The notes under the pieces are model-generated. The model was given only the letters and a program-made list of their open reading frames with translations, ran no database searches and was not told where the DNA came from. Positions 45,654 to 54,597 of a DNA stretch of 64,000 bases are shown piece after piece. The number at the start of each line of letters is the position of its first letter. Positions within the stretch are counted from its first letter, which is position 1. Made by a program: the position numbers and the translations under genes. This DNA is from Microvenator marinus (GTDB taxonomy: Bacteria > Myxococcota_A > Bradymonadia > Bradymonadales > Bradymonadaceae): assembly GCF_007993755.1 (NCBI RefSeq), contig NZ_CP042467.1, forward strand, positions 4,860,001 to 4,924,000. Reading direction: 5' to 3'.

Positions 45654-46757
45654 CTAGTTGGGGTCTTTGAGCTTCTGGATGATGATGTCCACCAAAGCCT
45701 CAGAGAGCACCGTCGGGTCCTGGTCTAGGTCCACTAGCGGGTGTGTCAGGCCCTCAATGATAACGATTTCTGGGGCATTCTTAACGTTTCGTAGCTTCTC
45801 CTCCGCATCGGCGGGGAGGTCAAAGTCTTTACCTCCGATAACGGCCAGATCATCAGCGGATATGGCGAGTAGCGCGTTTTGGTGGACCGTTTCGAGCGAA
45901 GCCCACGCTTTGCCTGAAACGCCCATAAAGTCTCCCGACGTATCACCGGTGCTGACTTTGGATTCCGCGACTTTCCAAGCTTCGAGCTGAGTCTTCAACT
46001 GCTCGATGACGCGATTGATTTGGTCGGTTTCGGCGTCATTTCTTCCTGCGACCGACTTCTCGAGCTCTGCCAGGGACCAGGCGAGCTGCAACTCCACAAG
46101 TTTCATGGGGGCAACGGGCGCCCAACCTACCAAAATCCGCTCCTTTGCTCCGGTAGCCGCGAGCGCAAGCTCTGCACCTTGCCCATGACCAACGATGGAA
46201 ACGGCAGATTGGTCCACATCGATCTGAGAGCCAAGTGCGCCTACCGCCGCGTTGAGATCGGCGAGGAGCGCGTCTCCGAGTTTCGACTCCACGTCGTCCA
46301 AATGGCTGCGCGGGTAATCACATTGCCCCGGCCCACCCACCACACACGTGCGTTTGTCGTAGATAAGTACCGCAAACCCACGCTCGGCTATGGATTCAGC
46401 GAGCGAGCGGTACACCGGAACCTCCATCGGAAGTTGTATGCCCAACGCTCCCTGTATTCTGCCGTCGCGGCCAAGGGGGCCAAAATCATGCGCGATAACC
46501 ACGCCTGGTACACGCAAGTTCGCATCGATCTTAGGTTTGAGGATGGTCCCTTTGAGTTCTGCACCAAGCGAGGAAAACGATATCTCCGTCTCTTCCACAG
46601 CAAAGACTTCGTCCTCACTCTCCAGGGTTTCAGGAACCTCAGGATTTTCAACCTGAGCGTTTGGCTCCGTGGATTTCGATTCGGTCTTCGTGTTGCTCGA
46701 TGTGCTCGCGCAACCCAGCCAAAATATGGCGATGAAAAAAAAGTAGGACTTTTTCAT
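45654..46757 (-). CDS. Alpha/beta-hydrolase-fold lipoprotein with Gly at the nucleophile position
   Basis: The protein has 367 residues with a lipobox at Cys16 (IFWLGC) and an acidic linker to about residue 50. The fold is that of dienelactone-hydrolase or peptidase-S9-like proteins: PGVVIAHDFGPLGRDGR, then RGFAVLIYDKRTC, then the nucleophile elbow VGHGQGAELAL near 190-200, and a late THPLVDLD with the expected His. At residue 192 the usual Ser/Cys of GxSxG is Gly (codon GGG on the coding strand), so classical catalysis should be absent. It may be a binding protein, or the base may be an error. The gene starts within the stop of the HD-domain gene (four-base overlap). Confidence 0.82.
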   Translation of the reverse strand: MKKSYFFFIAIFWLGCASTSSNTKTESKSTEPNAQVENPEVPETLESEDEVFAVEETEISFSSLGAELKGTILKPKIDANLRVPGVVIAHDFGPLGRDGRIQGALGIQLPMEVPVYRSLAESIAERGFAVLIYDKRTCVVGGPGQCDYPRSHLDDVESKLGDALLADLNAAVGALGSQIDVDQSAVSIVGHGQGAELALAATGAKERILVGWAPVAPMKLVELQLAWSLAELEKSVAGRNDAETDQINRVIEQLKTQLEAWKVAESKVSTGDTSGDFMGVSGKAWASLETVHQNALLAISADDLAVIGGKDFDLPADAEEKLRNVKNAPEIVIIEGLTHPLVDLDQDPTVLSEALVDIIIQKLKDPN

Positions 46758-48157
46758 TTTAAAACCTCAGAAAGTATTGCCTTTTCTAGCTTTTCCTCTC
46801 CGACCAAAGCGCTTGCGACACGTGGGTGTGCAAAAATCCGGATCTTCTTTACGACCATCATGAAATCGTCTTGGACCCCGGCGATCACACGCGAGAGCTC
46901 GTGCAGCGGGTATTCTTTCTTTCCACTTGCATCTGGATACACGATTCCGACCGTTTCAAGTTTGTCCTTATCGCGCGGCGGAGTGTCGATGATGATATCC
47001 GCTGGATGTAGCGGCCAGCCAACCATGCCGGAGATACGAGCTCGAAGCCTATCAACCAGGTCGTAGACCTCACTCGAGCTCATCGAATAGATGCGCTCGT
47101 AGGCACGCTGCTTGGTGGTTTCCTGATAAACGCGGCTAAAGGTCGCGATCCGTTTGTAGAGCTGACGCCGGTTTCCGCTCAAGGCCTCGATGAGGTAGCG
47201 CGCGGCGCTTGGGTCCGGCGAATTTTCCACGAGCCAATCTAAGAACTCATCATCACTACGTCGGAGCAGGATTTCGAGTTGTTCGTCTACCCCGAGCTCG
47301 GTCCGACTATGAAACGCGGCCAATCCCGCCTCAAGCATCGCGCTCGCCGAGCGCACGGTGTGGTGCCAGTAGGCCTCGGAGAACATGGTGTAGCGCCCAA
47401 AAATGAAAATCTCAGCCGAGACTTTCCCACGAGCTAAGAGGGCCACCCGGTCTTCTTTGGTGTTCAAGGTGAGCGAGGAAAGGAGCCGTTCGCGGTCATA
47501 ATTTCGGCCGTACGGCACACCGAGATGGATCGAGTCCCGCTCCAAATAATCCATCTTATCTGCATCGATGGCGCTCGAGATTACTGAGCGGAGAACCTTG
47601 TCGGTTTGCGTGGCTCTCGGACCAAGCCCTGAGCTCAATGCGATCACACGCTCTGGGTCTACTCCGAAACGCGAGCGTATCAACTCGCCAATCGAAAGTT
47701 CTCCTCGCAGATGCTCGATATTGCCACGAATGATTTCGGCGCCCACGTTCTCGTGTTTTGGCGTGTCTCGGCCTTTTAGATGCAAAGCCTCGAGGCTATG
47801 GGCGTAGGGATAGTGCCCTAAGTCATGGAGTAGCCCCGCGAGGAGTACGGCCATCACGTCTTCTTCAGCGAGTGAGTCGCGCAGCGCCGCGTTATTCCTA
47901 AGCAAGCTTTGCATGTAGAGAATCGTACACGCGTAGACCCCAAGGCTATGTTCGAATCGAGTATGGGTTGCGCCTGGGTAGACCAGATGCGTGGGACCAA
48001 GTTGTCGAATTCGTCTAAGTCGCTGAAAGGCGGGGTGGTCTATGAGCTCGCGTATGCGTGCGGTCGTCGGAACGTTTTGTAGTTCAGGGATGCGCACACT
48101 GCCGGTCGCACCGAGGCCGAGCTCCGGAATACTGAGTAGTAGATTTGGGCTGAGCAA
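46754..48157 (-). CDS. HD-domain phosphohydrolase (dNTPase-like)
   Basis: The protein has 467 residues. The metal-binding series of the family is present: HTRFEHSLGVY, then LLHDLGHYPYAHSLE (the HD motif) and SAIDADKMDYLERDSIHLG. This is the pattern of deoxynucleotide triphosphohydrolases and their relatives such as YwfO. Such proteins hydrolyse dNTPs or other nucleotides. A TTG start at 48157 is supported by GAGGAG upstream. It lies between the GGDEF gene (12 bases away) and the alpha/beta hydrolase gene in a leftward unit. No signal or membrane segment. Confidence 0.92.
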   Translation of the reverse strand: MLSPNLLLSIPELGLGATGSVRIPELQNVPTTARIRELIDHPAFQRLRRIRQLGPTHLVYPGATHTRFEHSLGVYACTILYMQSLLRNNAALRDSLAEEDVMAVLLAGLLHDLGHYPYAHSLEALHLKGRDTPKHENVGAEIIRGNIEHLRGELSIGELIRSRFGVDPERVIALSSGLGPRATQTDKVLRSVISSAIDADKMDYLERDSIHLGVPYGRNYDRERLLSSLTLNTKEDRVALLARGKVSAEIFIFGRYTMFSEAYWHHTVRSASAMLEAGLAAFHSRTELGVDEQLEILLRRSDDEFLDWLVENSPDPSAARYLIEALSGNRRQLYKRIATFSRVYQETTKQRAYERIYSMSSSEVYDLVDRLRARISGMVGWPLHPADIIIDTPPRDKDKLETVGIVYPDASGKKEYPLHELSRVIAGVQDDFMMVVKKIRIFAHPRVASALVGEEKLEKAILSEVLK

Positions 48158-48169
48158 GAGTGCTCCTCA

Positions 48170-50122
48170 TCAGATGGCTATTCGATTTCGGCCGGCCAAT
48201 TTGGCCTGATAGAGCCGTTCGTCAGCCACTCGCATGAGGCCTTCGAACTGGTCCGAGTCCGTGTCGAACTCCGCAATACCACCGCTGAAGGTTGAGTGGA
48301 ACTCCTCTCCGGTATCGCCGTGAAAAGTGATTTCTCGAAACTCTTCGAGCACACGATGAACTACCTGGCGCGCCGTTACTGCGCCCTCATCCACAAGCAG
48401 GATGGCGAATTCTTCGCCGCCCCATCGGCAGCGAAGGTCCTCATGGCGGAAGCGATTCTTGAGCAGACGGCCGAGCTGGGCGAGCACTTTATCGCCTACC
48501 AAGTGGCCGTGTACGTCATTGACTTCTTTGAAGCGGTCGAGGTCGATGATGCAAAGCGCAAACTCGCGCCTCTTGCGACGAGATTCCGAGATTCGAAGCG
48601 AGACTTGTTCGAGGAACGCGCGACGCGTCAGGAGGCCGGTCAAGAGGTCCACGTCGGCACGCTCTCGATGTCGACGCATACGTTCGATTCGAATTGCTAG
48701 GCGGGCGTGGAGCTCGTCACGTGCGATCGGTTTGGTCAGGAAATCGTCCACACCAGCGCGGAATCCGGCCACGCGCGCTCGGGTACCGCCTTGGGTTGAG
48801 ATCGCGATGACTGGAAGGTCGTGAAACCTCGGGGTGGCGCGCACAATCCGGCACGCATCCAAGCCGTTTACTCCGGGCAAGGTCGCGCTCACGATCAACA
48901 CATCAGGGTCAAGCAAGCCTAAGTCTTGGACGATTTTCGCCGCACTCTCGCGGACCGAAACGGCCATACCAATAGACTCCAAGTAGGACCGAATCTCGCT
49001 TACCGAATGCGGGTCGTCCTCGACGAGAAGCACGTGTGGCTTCGCGGCGCGCCTGAGTCCGGTCATGAAACGAGCAGACTCGAGGAACTCGTTTCGCTCC
49101 ATCGGTTTCTCGAGGATGCGCTCGGCTCCTACGTGTGCGGCCTCAACGCGAAACTCCATCGCTCCGGTTTGCGACGCCATATTCTGAGGCATGAGAAGTG
49201 TCACGGGAACATCTTGAGTGCGCTGCCTCTCTCGCGCTTCACGAGTCAACTCAAACGCCCGTGGGCGACTCGCGTCCATCAAGACCCCGTCCACTTGAGG
49301 GTCTCTTAGTACGTCCAAAAAGTCGTCTTCGCTCGCCCTGATCACGCCAATGAGGTTCTCGGCGCTCCATTTTTCGATGTCGGCGACCATGCATTCGTCT
49401 TCGGTGACGACCACAAGGTTGGAGACGTGCCGTGATTTTGGAGGCGGCACATGCTCGATCTGCTCCCGCCTCGCTTCGATGATTGCGGTATCAAGCACAT
49501 CTCGAAGCTCCGCCCAGACGTGAGGGTTTAGGCGCCCATCTCGGGCGGCAGCAGCACCCTGTTCCAAACGTGCCAGCGAACTGCTCACAAGGTCCAATCC
49601 GGATTGCCGAGTCAGAATTTGAAGCATCTGCGCCCTGTCACGTAATGTGTCCAAGAGCAAAGGGTCTCGCCTGGAGCGATGCAGAAGCTCTTCGAGCTCC
49701 GTGAGACCATCTTCAACCGTCTTCGAGGCCTCGAGCACAACCGAATCCAGCCCAAGCTCGGTATCCGAACTTTCTTCGAGTGCGGAGGTCCTAAGGCTGT
49801 CGACTTGGACCGCAAATTCAAGGGGCGAGACGGGCTTTTGAATGACTAGCGTGGCCATTGCACTTAGCGGCTCAGCCAGCGGCTCGAAGACGCTGCTCAG
49901 GAGTACGATTCTTCCTCGCCAGCCGGTTGCGCGTCGTTCCTTGAGCCACTCCAACGACTCCTCATTCGAATCCACCACGCACAAACATTCGTCGGTCACG
50001 CAATGTGCCGGAACCCTGCTTGTCGAGTCGTATGTAGAGACCTTGTAGCCTCGATGCGACAGAATCCTCTCGAAAATACCCCTCGAAAATCGGTCTGAAT
50101 CCACCAAGACCACATTGGTCAT
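48170..50122 (-). CDS. Triple-receiver, GGDEF-domain diguanylate cyclase
   Basis: The protein has 650 residues from ATG 50122; an upstream TTG at 50161 would overlap the protease gene. Order: receiver 1 (about 1-105, phospho-Asp in CLCVVDSNE), a helical segment (about 120-220, HPt-like), receiver 2 (about 240-355, Asp in GVLMDASRP and Lys in EKPMER), receiver 3 (about 363-480) and GGDEF (about 490-650). Receiver 3 has Ser412 (LIVSATLPG) where the phosphorylated Asp belongs, though its acidic pair and Lys remain. The cyclase site is intact (RWGGEEF), and RHED five residues before it is the product-inhibition I-site. It should make cyclic di-GMP under control of multiple inputs. The HtrA gene is 25 bases upstream. 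Confidence 0.94.
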   Translation of the reverse strand: MTNVVLVDSDRFSRGIFERILSHRGYKVSTYDSTSRVPAHCVTDECLCVVDSNEESLEWLKERRATGWRGRIVLLSSVFEPLAEPLSAMATLVIQKPVSPLEFAVQVDSLRTSALEESSDTELGLDSVVLEASKTVEDGLTELEELLHRSRRDPLLLDTLRDRAQMLQILTRQSGLDLVSSSLARLEQGAAAARDGRLNPHVWAELRDVLDTAIIEARREQIEHVPPPKSRHVSNLVVVTEDECMVADIEKWSAENLIGVIRASEDDFLDVLRDPQVDGVLMDASRPRAFELTREARERQRTQDVPVTLLMPQNMASQTGAMEFRVEAAHVGAERILEKPMERNEFLESARFMTGLRRAAKPHVLLVEDDPHSVSEIRSYLESIGMAVSVRESAAKIVQDLGLLDPDVLIVSATLPGVNGLDACRIVRATPRFHDLPVIAISTQGGTRARVAGFRAGVDDFLTKPIARDELHARLAIRIERMRRHRERADVDLLTGLLTRRAFLEQVSLRISESRRKRREFALCIIDLDRFKEVNDVHGHLVGDKVLAQLGRLLKNRFRHEDLRCRWGGEEFAILLVDEGAVTARQVVHRVLEEFREITFHGDTGEEFHSTFSGGIAEFDTDSDQFEGLMRVADERLYQAKLAGRNRIAI

Positions 50123-50147
50123 GAACTTTGTCCCATTTAAAGTAATT

Positions 50148-51470
50148 CTACTTTGACCCAATCTTTACAGCGACAAATATTGTACGTCCTGCACGCTGAA
50201 TCAGAAAACGAAAAACACCTTTGGAGTTCGATATCGCATTCTCAAGCTCTTTCTGCGAAGAGACCGCCGTCTCACCAACTCTTAAGATAATGTCTCCGGG
50301 TCTAAGAACGCGGGCGCCTGCACTTCCAGGCGTTACGCGTGTCACCACCACTCCCTTGCCCATCTCAGCACCGAGCTGCCTTGCAACCTGTGCGTCCACC
50401 GGAGCTACATTGATGCCCAGATTTTGCACGCCGGAGTCCGGCCGCTCAAAATTCGGTGTACTTGCTTGTCCAATTTCAGGGCGCTCGGCCACCTGAACCT
50501 TGGCGGCAAGATTCTTGCCGTTTCGTGTGTATTCAACGTCAATCTTCTTCCCGGGCGGGCTCTGGGCAACGGCGATCAGGAGTTCTTGTATTTCGCGCAC
50601 GCGCTTCCCGTCGATCTTAGTCACCACATCTCCGGGCTGCAGTCCAGCCTTCGCTGCTGGTCCCTGTCCGTCTACACTTCCGATGACCACGCCATGCTTC
50701 TTAGGAAGGTTGAACGCGCGGGCGAGTTCGTCATCAAGCGGTTGAACGCCGATGCCCATAAAGCCGCGCGAGACGCGCCCGTTGTCGCGTAATTGAGGTA
50801 GCATCGCCTTGACCATATCGATTGGAACGGCAAACCCGATTCCCTGACCGTCCCTGATGATCGCGGTGTTCACACCCACGACCTCACCTTTCATATTGAA
50901 GAGAGGACCACCGCTATTTCCCGGGTTGATGGACGCGTCGGTCTGAATGAAATTATCATAAGGTCCGGCACCGATATTGCGGCCCATCGCGCTCACGATT
51001 CCGGCCGTGACCGAGTAATCGAGTCCAAAAGGGTTACCGATGGCAACGACCCACTCACCTACTCGGAGCGCGGTCGAGGAGCCGAGCTCCACCGCAGGAA
51101 GGGAGCGTCCTGCCTCCACTTTGAGGAGCGCGATATCCGTGCTCGGGTCGGCGCCCACCAATTCGGCTTCGTAAGATTCTCCGTCATTTAAGGTGACCTG
51201 GATCTTCTCAGCACCTTGGACCACGTGGTTATTGGTAAGGACCAGTCCGGCCGAGTCTACGATGAATCCCGAGCCTTGCCCCATTCGGGTGGGCCTACGT
51301 TCTGTGCCAAACCCGAAAATCGATCCGAATCCCGCGCTGACTTCGGTTTGTACTGAAACAACTCGGCCCTTTTGCTCATCAAAGAGCGTCGCCACGTCCG
51401 GCAGTGCCTGCGCAAACGCAGCGGTTGATGCAAACAGAATCACGAACCCAATCAATAAACTCCTTTTCAT
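50148..51470 (-). CDS. Periplasmic HtrA/Deg-type serine protease
   Basis: The protein has 440 residues with a signal peptide (cut near AAFAQA, about residue 20). The chymotrypsin-like domain has His82 (TNNHVV), Asp112 (STDIALL) and Ser186 (NPGNSGGP), a complete catalytic triad. Two PDZ domains follow: GFMGIGVQPLDDELA with AGLQPGDVVTKIDG, then LGINVAPVDAQVARQLG with RVLRPGDIILRVG. HtrA proteases degrade or refold damaged envelope proteins. It is the first gene of the leftward unit that continues with the GGDEF, HD and hydrolase genes, and it is divergent from mutS2. Confidence 0.96.
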   Translation of the reverse strand: MKRSLLIGFVILFASTAAFAQALPDVATLFDEQKGRVVSVQTEVSAGFGSIFGFGTERRPTRMGQGSGFIVDSAGLVLTNNHVVQGAEKIQVTLNDGESYEAELVGADPSTDIALLKVEAGRSLPAVELGSSTALRVGEWVVAIGNPFGLDYSVTAGIVSAMGRNIGAGPYDNFIQTDASINPGNSGGPLFNMKGEVVGVNTAIIRDGQGIGFAVPIDMVKAMLPQLRDNGRVSRGFMGIGVQPLDDELARAFNLPKKHGVVIGSVDGQGPAAKAGLQPGDVVTKIDGKRVREIQELLIAVAQSPPGKKIDVEYTRNGKNLAAKVQVAERPEIGQASTPNFERPDSGVQNLGINVAPVDAQVARQLGAEMGKGVVVTRVTPGSAGARVLRPGDIILRVGETAVSSQKELENAISNSKGVFRFLIQRAGRTIFVAVKIGSK

Positions 51471-51592
51471 ACGTACCTCGTCTCTTGCCTCTCAGAAGCT
51501 TCACTCATGTACTAACGTCGACACGTTGCGATTTTAATCCAGACCATGTATGCCCCCTCAAAGATTTAGGTGGCCGGGATCAAGGTTGATTC

Positions 51593-54130
51593 ATGCAAGA
51601 ATATTTCCAAGATGACGCGCTCGAAGGCGCAACAATAAGCAGGGAGGCGCAGGCGCTCTTTGATGTGACGCTTTTGCCGAGCGATCCCAAGATTCCGGCG
51701 AAGACCGCCGCGGATTTGGAATGGGAGGGCCTCGTCGAGCTCGTGATGAGGCGAACATTGACCCCGGAAGGCGAAGAGATTGCCGGGCGTCTTGGACCTC
51801 TGCCTAGTGCGAAGCACGCGCAACTGCGTCTCCAGCAGGTCGCTGAGTGTATGGCGCTCCTTGAGACCGAGGACGACTTGCCGCTTAGAGGCGCGTCCAG
51901 AATTCGAGATGCTGTCGCGTATTCAGCTCGTGAAGGCGTGCTCAGCGCCAATGATTTGGAAGCCATTGCCAAGACGTGTGACGTCGCTTCGAGGACACGA
52001 CGCTACCTCAGGCATCGAGCGGAGCTCGCCCCAGGGCTGACGAGCCTAGCGGCAGGCGTCGAGTCCCCGTTTTCCAAAACAGCAGTGGCGGGTCTTGACC
52101 CATGTCGGGATCTTCGAGACGCGCTACATTACGCCGTGGAGCCTGGTGGAAGGCTCAGCGACAACGCGAGCCCGGACCTCGGCCGGCTGCGTCGTGAAGT
52201 CCAGAATCAGACGGAGAGGATCAAGGCTCGCGTGGAGAAACTTCTGCGCTCGTTCGAAGAAGACCATCTCCTCCAAGACCAGTATTTCACGGTTCGCGAA
52301 GACCGTTACGTGTTGCCGCTAAGGGTGAGCGCGAAGCGGCAAGTTGACGGAATCATTCACGGTTATTCGGGTAGCGGTCAGACTGCGTTCGTAGAGCCTC
52401 AAGAGCTTATCGAACTCAATAATCAGCTTCGCTGGGCCCAGATCGAGGTTGAAGAGGAAGAGCGCCGAGTCCTGCAGCGTTTGAGCCTGCTCGTTGCAGA
52501 ATCTGCCGATGCTTTGATTCATAACTCGTGGGTCATCGCGTACTTGGATTTGATCCGAGCGCTGGCCAAATTGAGCACTCAGCTCGAAGCGACCATCCCG
52601 ACTTTGAGTGAGAATCTGGAGATTCGACGTGCTCGGCATCCGCTCCTCTATCTGAAGCTGAAGGACCGTGGAGAAACCACGATTCCAAACGATGTGCGGA
52701 TGAGTGCGGATGAGCGTGTGCTCATCGTATCCGGGCCTAATACTGGCGGTAAGACCGTCTTGCTCAAGACCCTGGGTATGGCCGCGCTCATGGCGCAATC
52801 AGGCATGCCTGTCTTGGCCGACGAAGGCTCGTCCATTCCTTTCTTCAAGGTGGTCTTTTCGGACATCGGAGACGAGCAGAGCATCGAGAAAGATCTCTCT
52901 ACGTTCTCGGCTCACCTGACCAATATCACGAGTTTCTTGCCCCAATGTGATGAGTCGGCGCTTGTGCTCTTGGACGAGCTCTTTGCAGGTACTGACCCTC
53001 AACAGGGCTCAGCGCTCGCCGTGGCACTTTTGGAAGATTTGGCGACGCGTCAGACGCGGACCTTCATCTCTACGCACCTCGAAGGTCTCAAGACGCTGGC
53101 CCTGGAGAATCCGTCTTTCGTTAACGCCTCCATGGGTTTTGATGTCAAAAGCCTGAGGCCGACCTACGAGATGACGCTCGGAGTACCGGGGAGTTCGTTC
53201 GCCCTTCGAATCGCTGACAGACTCGGCTTTCCTGAGCATCTCGTGGAGCGCGCCGCACGTGTGCTCGAAGGCGAGGGTAAATTGGGTGTGGATGAAATCC
53301 TCGCGCAACTTGAGGACCAGGCTACAAGGCTCAAGGCTGAGCAGAAACATTATGAACAACTTCGCCGAGAGGCCGAGGTCGCACGCAATAAGTACCAGAA
53401 TAAGTTTCAGGAATTGCGTGGAAAGGAACGCGAGATGTTGCACGAGGAATCTCGCGCGCTCAAGAAACGTCTAGATGAGGCGCGAAACACCATCAAAGCG
53501 CAACTCAAGGCCTTGAGAGACGCCGAGATTACTCGAAGCGAAGTGGATCAAGCGCAACGAAAGCTTCAAGAGGCTGAGAAGGCACTTGAGTCCGTCAAGG
53601 AGAAGACTCGCGCTCCGAGCGCAGACGCCTCGGGATACGTGCCGGTTGAGATCGAAGAAATCGAAGTGGGCATGGATGTCTTCGTTGCGTCGTTCAAACG
53701 TCCTGGCGTGGTTCTCTCTAAGCCTACGTCCAACAACGACGTGCAGGTCCAAGTTGGAGCCATCAAGTTGATGGCACAGGCAAACGACCTCTACTTCCCA
53801 TCCGAAGCCGCGAGAAAAGGCCGCTCTTCGAGACCTGGCCCCACGTTGGAGAGTCCACCTTCGGGAGTCTTTGTTCAAACTTCAGCCAACACGGTGGACT
53901 TGCGCGGGATGCGTGTGGAGGAGGCCATCGAGAGAACCGACCTCTTCTTGGACGCGATGTCCATGCAGGGTGAGGCCGGCGCGATGATTATTCACGGGCA
54001 TGGAACCGGGGCGCTAAAGCGCGCCATTCGAGACTACCTGGCGAGCTCGAATTACGTGAAAGAGTACCGACGTGGTGAGCGCGAAGAGGGCGGAGACGGA
54101 GTGACCATTGCCTTGCTTGGAGCCAAGTAA
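51593..54130 (+). CDS. mutS2: MutS2 endonuclease/ribosome-rescue protein
   Basis: The protein has 845 residues. It lacks the mismatch-reading domain and has the MutS2 order: core and clamp, ATPase with Walker A GPNTGGKTVLLKTLG and Walker B LVLLDELFAGTDP, a coiled coil rich in KRL and EAR (about 560-680), and a C-terminal Smr domain with VDLRGMRVEEA and HGHGTGALKRAIRDYL. MutS2 is known for suppressing recombination and, in some bacteria, for splitting collided ribosomes. The start ATG is preceded by a weak site; the first 40 residues extend beyond the usual beginning at LEWEGLVELV. A DUF2231-like membrane gene follows, sharing one base. Confidence 0.96.
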   Translation: MQEYFQDDALEGATISREAQALFDVTLLPSDPKIPAKTAADLEWEGLVELVMRRTLTPEGEEIAGRLGPLPSAKHAQLRLQQVAECMALLETEDDLPLRGASRIRDAVAYSAREGVLSANDLEAIAKTCDVASRTRRYLRHRAELAPGLTSLAAGVESPFSKTAVAGLDPCRDLRDALHYAVEPGGRLSDNASPDLGRLRREVQNQTERIKARVEKLLRSFEEDHLLQDQYFTVREDRYVLPLRVSAKRQVDGIIHGYSGSGQTAFVEPQELIELNNQLRWAQIEVEEEERRVLQRLSLLVAESADALIHNSWVIAYLDLIRALAKLSTQLEATIPTLSENLEIRRARHPLLYLKLKDRGETTIPNDVRMSADERVLIVSGPNTGGKTVLLKTLGMAALMAQSGMPVLADEGSSIPFFKVVFSDIGDEQSIEKDLSTFSAHLTNITSFLPQCDESALVLLDELFAGTDPQQGSALAVALLEDLATRQTRTFISTHLEGLKTLALENPSFVNASMGFDVKSLRPTYEMTLGVPGSSFALRIADRLGFPEHLVERAARVLEGEGKLGVDEILAQLEDQATRLKAEQKHYEQLRREAEVARNKYQNKFQELRGKEREMLHEESRALKKRLDEARNTIKAQLKALRDAEITRSEVDQAQRKLQEAEKALESVKEKTRAPSADASGYVPVEIEEIEVGMDVFVASFKRPGVVLSKPTSNNDVQVQVGAIKLMAQANDLYFPSEAARKGRSSRPGPTLESPPSGVFVQTSANTVDLRGMRVEEAIERTDLFLDAMSMQGEAGAMIIHGHGTGALKRAIRDYLASSNYVKEYRRGEREEGGDGVTIALLGAK

Positions 54131-54582
54131 TGGCGTGGATTCATCACTTGAGCCTGCATTTTCCGATTGCCCTGAGTTTTGTGCTCGCGGCCTTCGGAAT
54201 ATACACGCTCAAACGTGACGAGGATTCACTTTGGACGGCGCTCGTCTGGGGTTCGCGGTTTGCCTTTCTGACGACTTCGATTGCGGCGATCAGCGGCTTG
54301 TTGGCTGCACGTGAGCTCTGGACCGAAGACGGCCCCTATGTCCTCATCCACCATCGAAACCTAGGGCTTCTGGTCTGGGCGTGCGCTGGAGCCGCGTTTG
54401 CTGGTCTCGAGTGGGGGCGTTACGAAGGTGAGAAGAAAGCGATGAAGTTCGGAGCGCTCGCGTGGATTGCAGTTTCCGTTGCAGTTCTTGGTGCCGGACA
54501 TTGGGGTGGTTGGGGTATACACCATGACGTACTCCCGTGGGATGTAGAAGATCCCGGCGTTCGCATCGAGCGTCGAGGGTAG
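54130..54582 (+). CDS. Four-helix membrane protein, DUF2231-like
   Basis: The protein has 150 residues with four membrane helices: about 10-22, 38-60, 77-95 and 105-125. The start MAWIHHLSLHFPIALSFVL and the HxxHFPIAL pattern, along with later RNLGLLVW, are like the DUF2231 family of haem/iron-associated membrane proteins; function is unknown. The tail HWGGWGIHHDVLPW has many His. Its start codon shares one base with the mutS2 stop, and the Ski2-like helicase gene begins 15 bases after its end, so all three are probably co-transcribed. Confidence 0.8.
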   Translation: MAWIHHLSLHFPIALSFVLAAFGIYTLKRDEDSLWTALVWGSRFAFLTTSIAAISGLLAARELWTEDGPYVLIHHRNLGLLVWACAGAAFAGLEWGRYEGEKKAMKFGALAWIAVSVAVLGAGHWGGWGIHHDVLPWDVEDPGVRIERRG

Positions 54583-54597
54583 AGAACAAGGCATTAA

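Noticed and set aside
46020-47066. A 348-codon plus-strand frame across the hydrolase and HD-domain genes
   Set aside because: It is antisense to two recognisable genes and its translation is Arg/Ser-rich without domain content.
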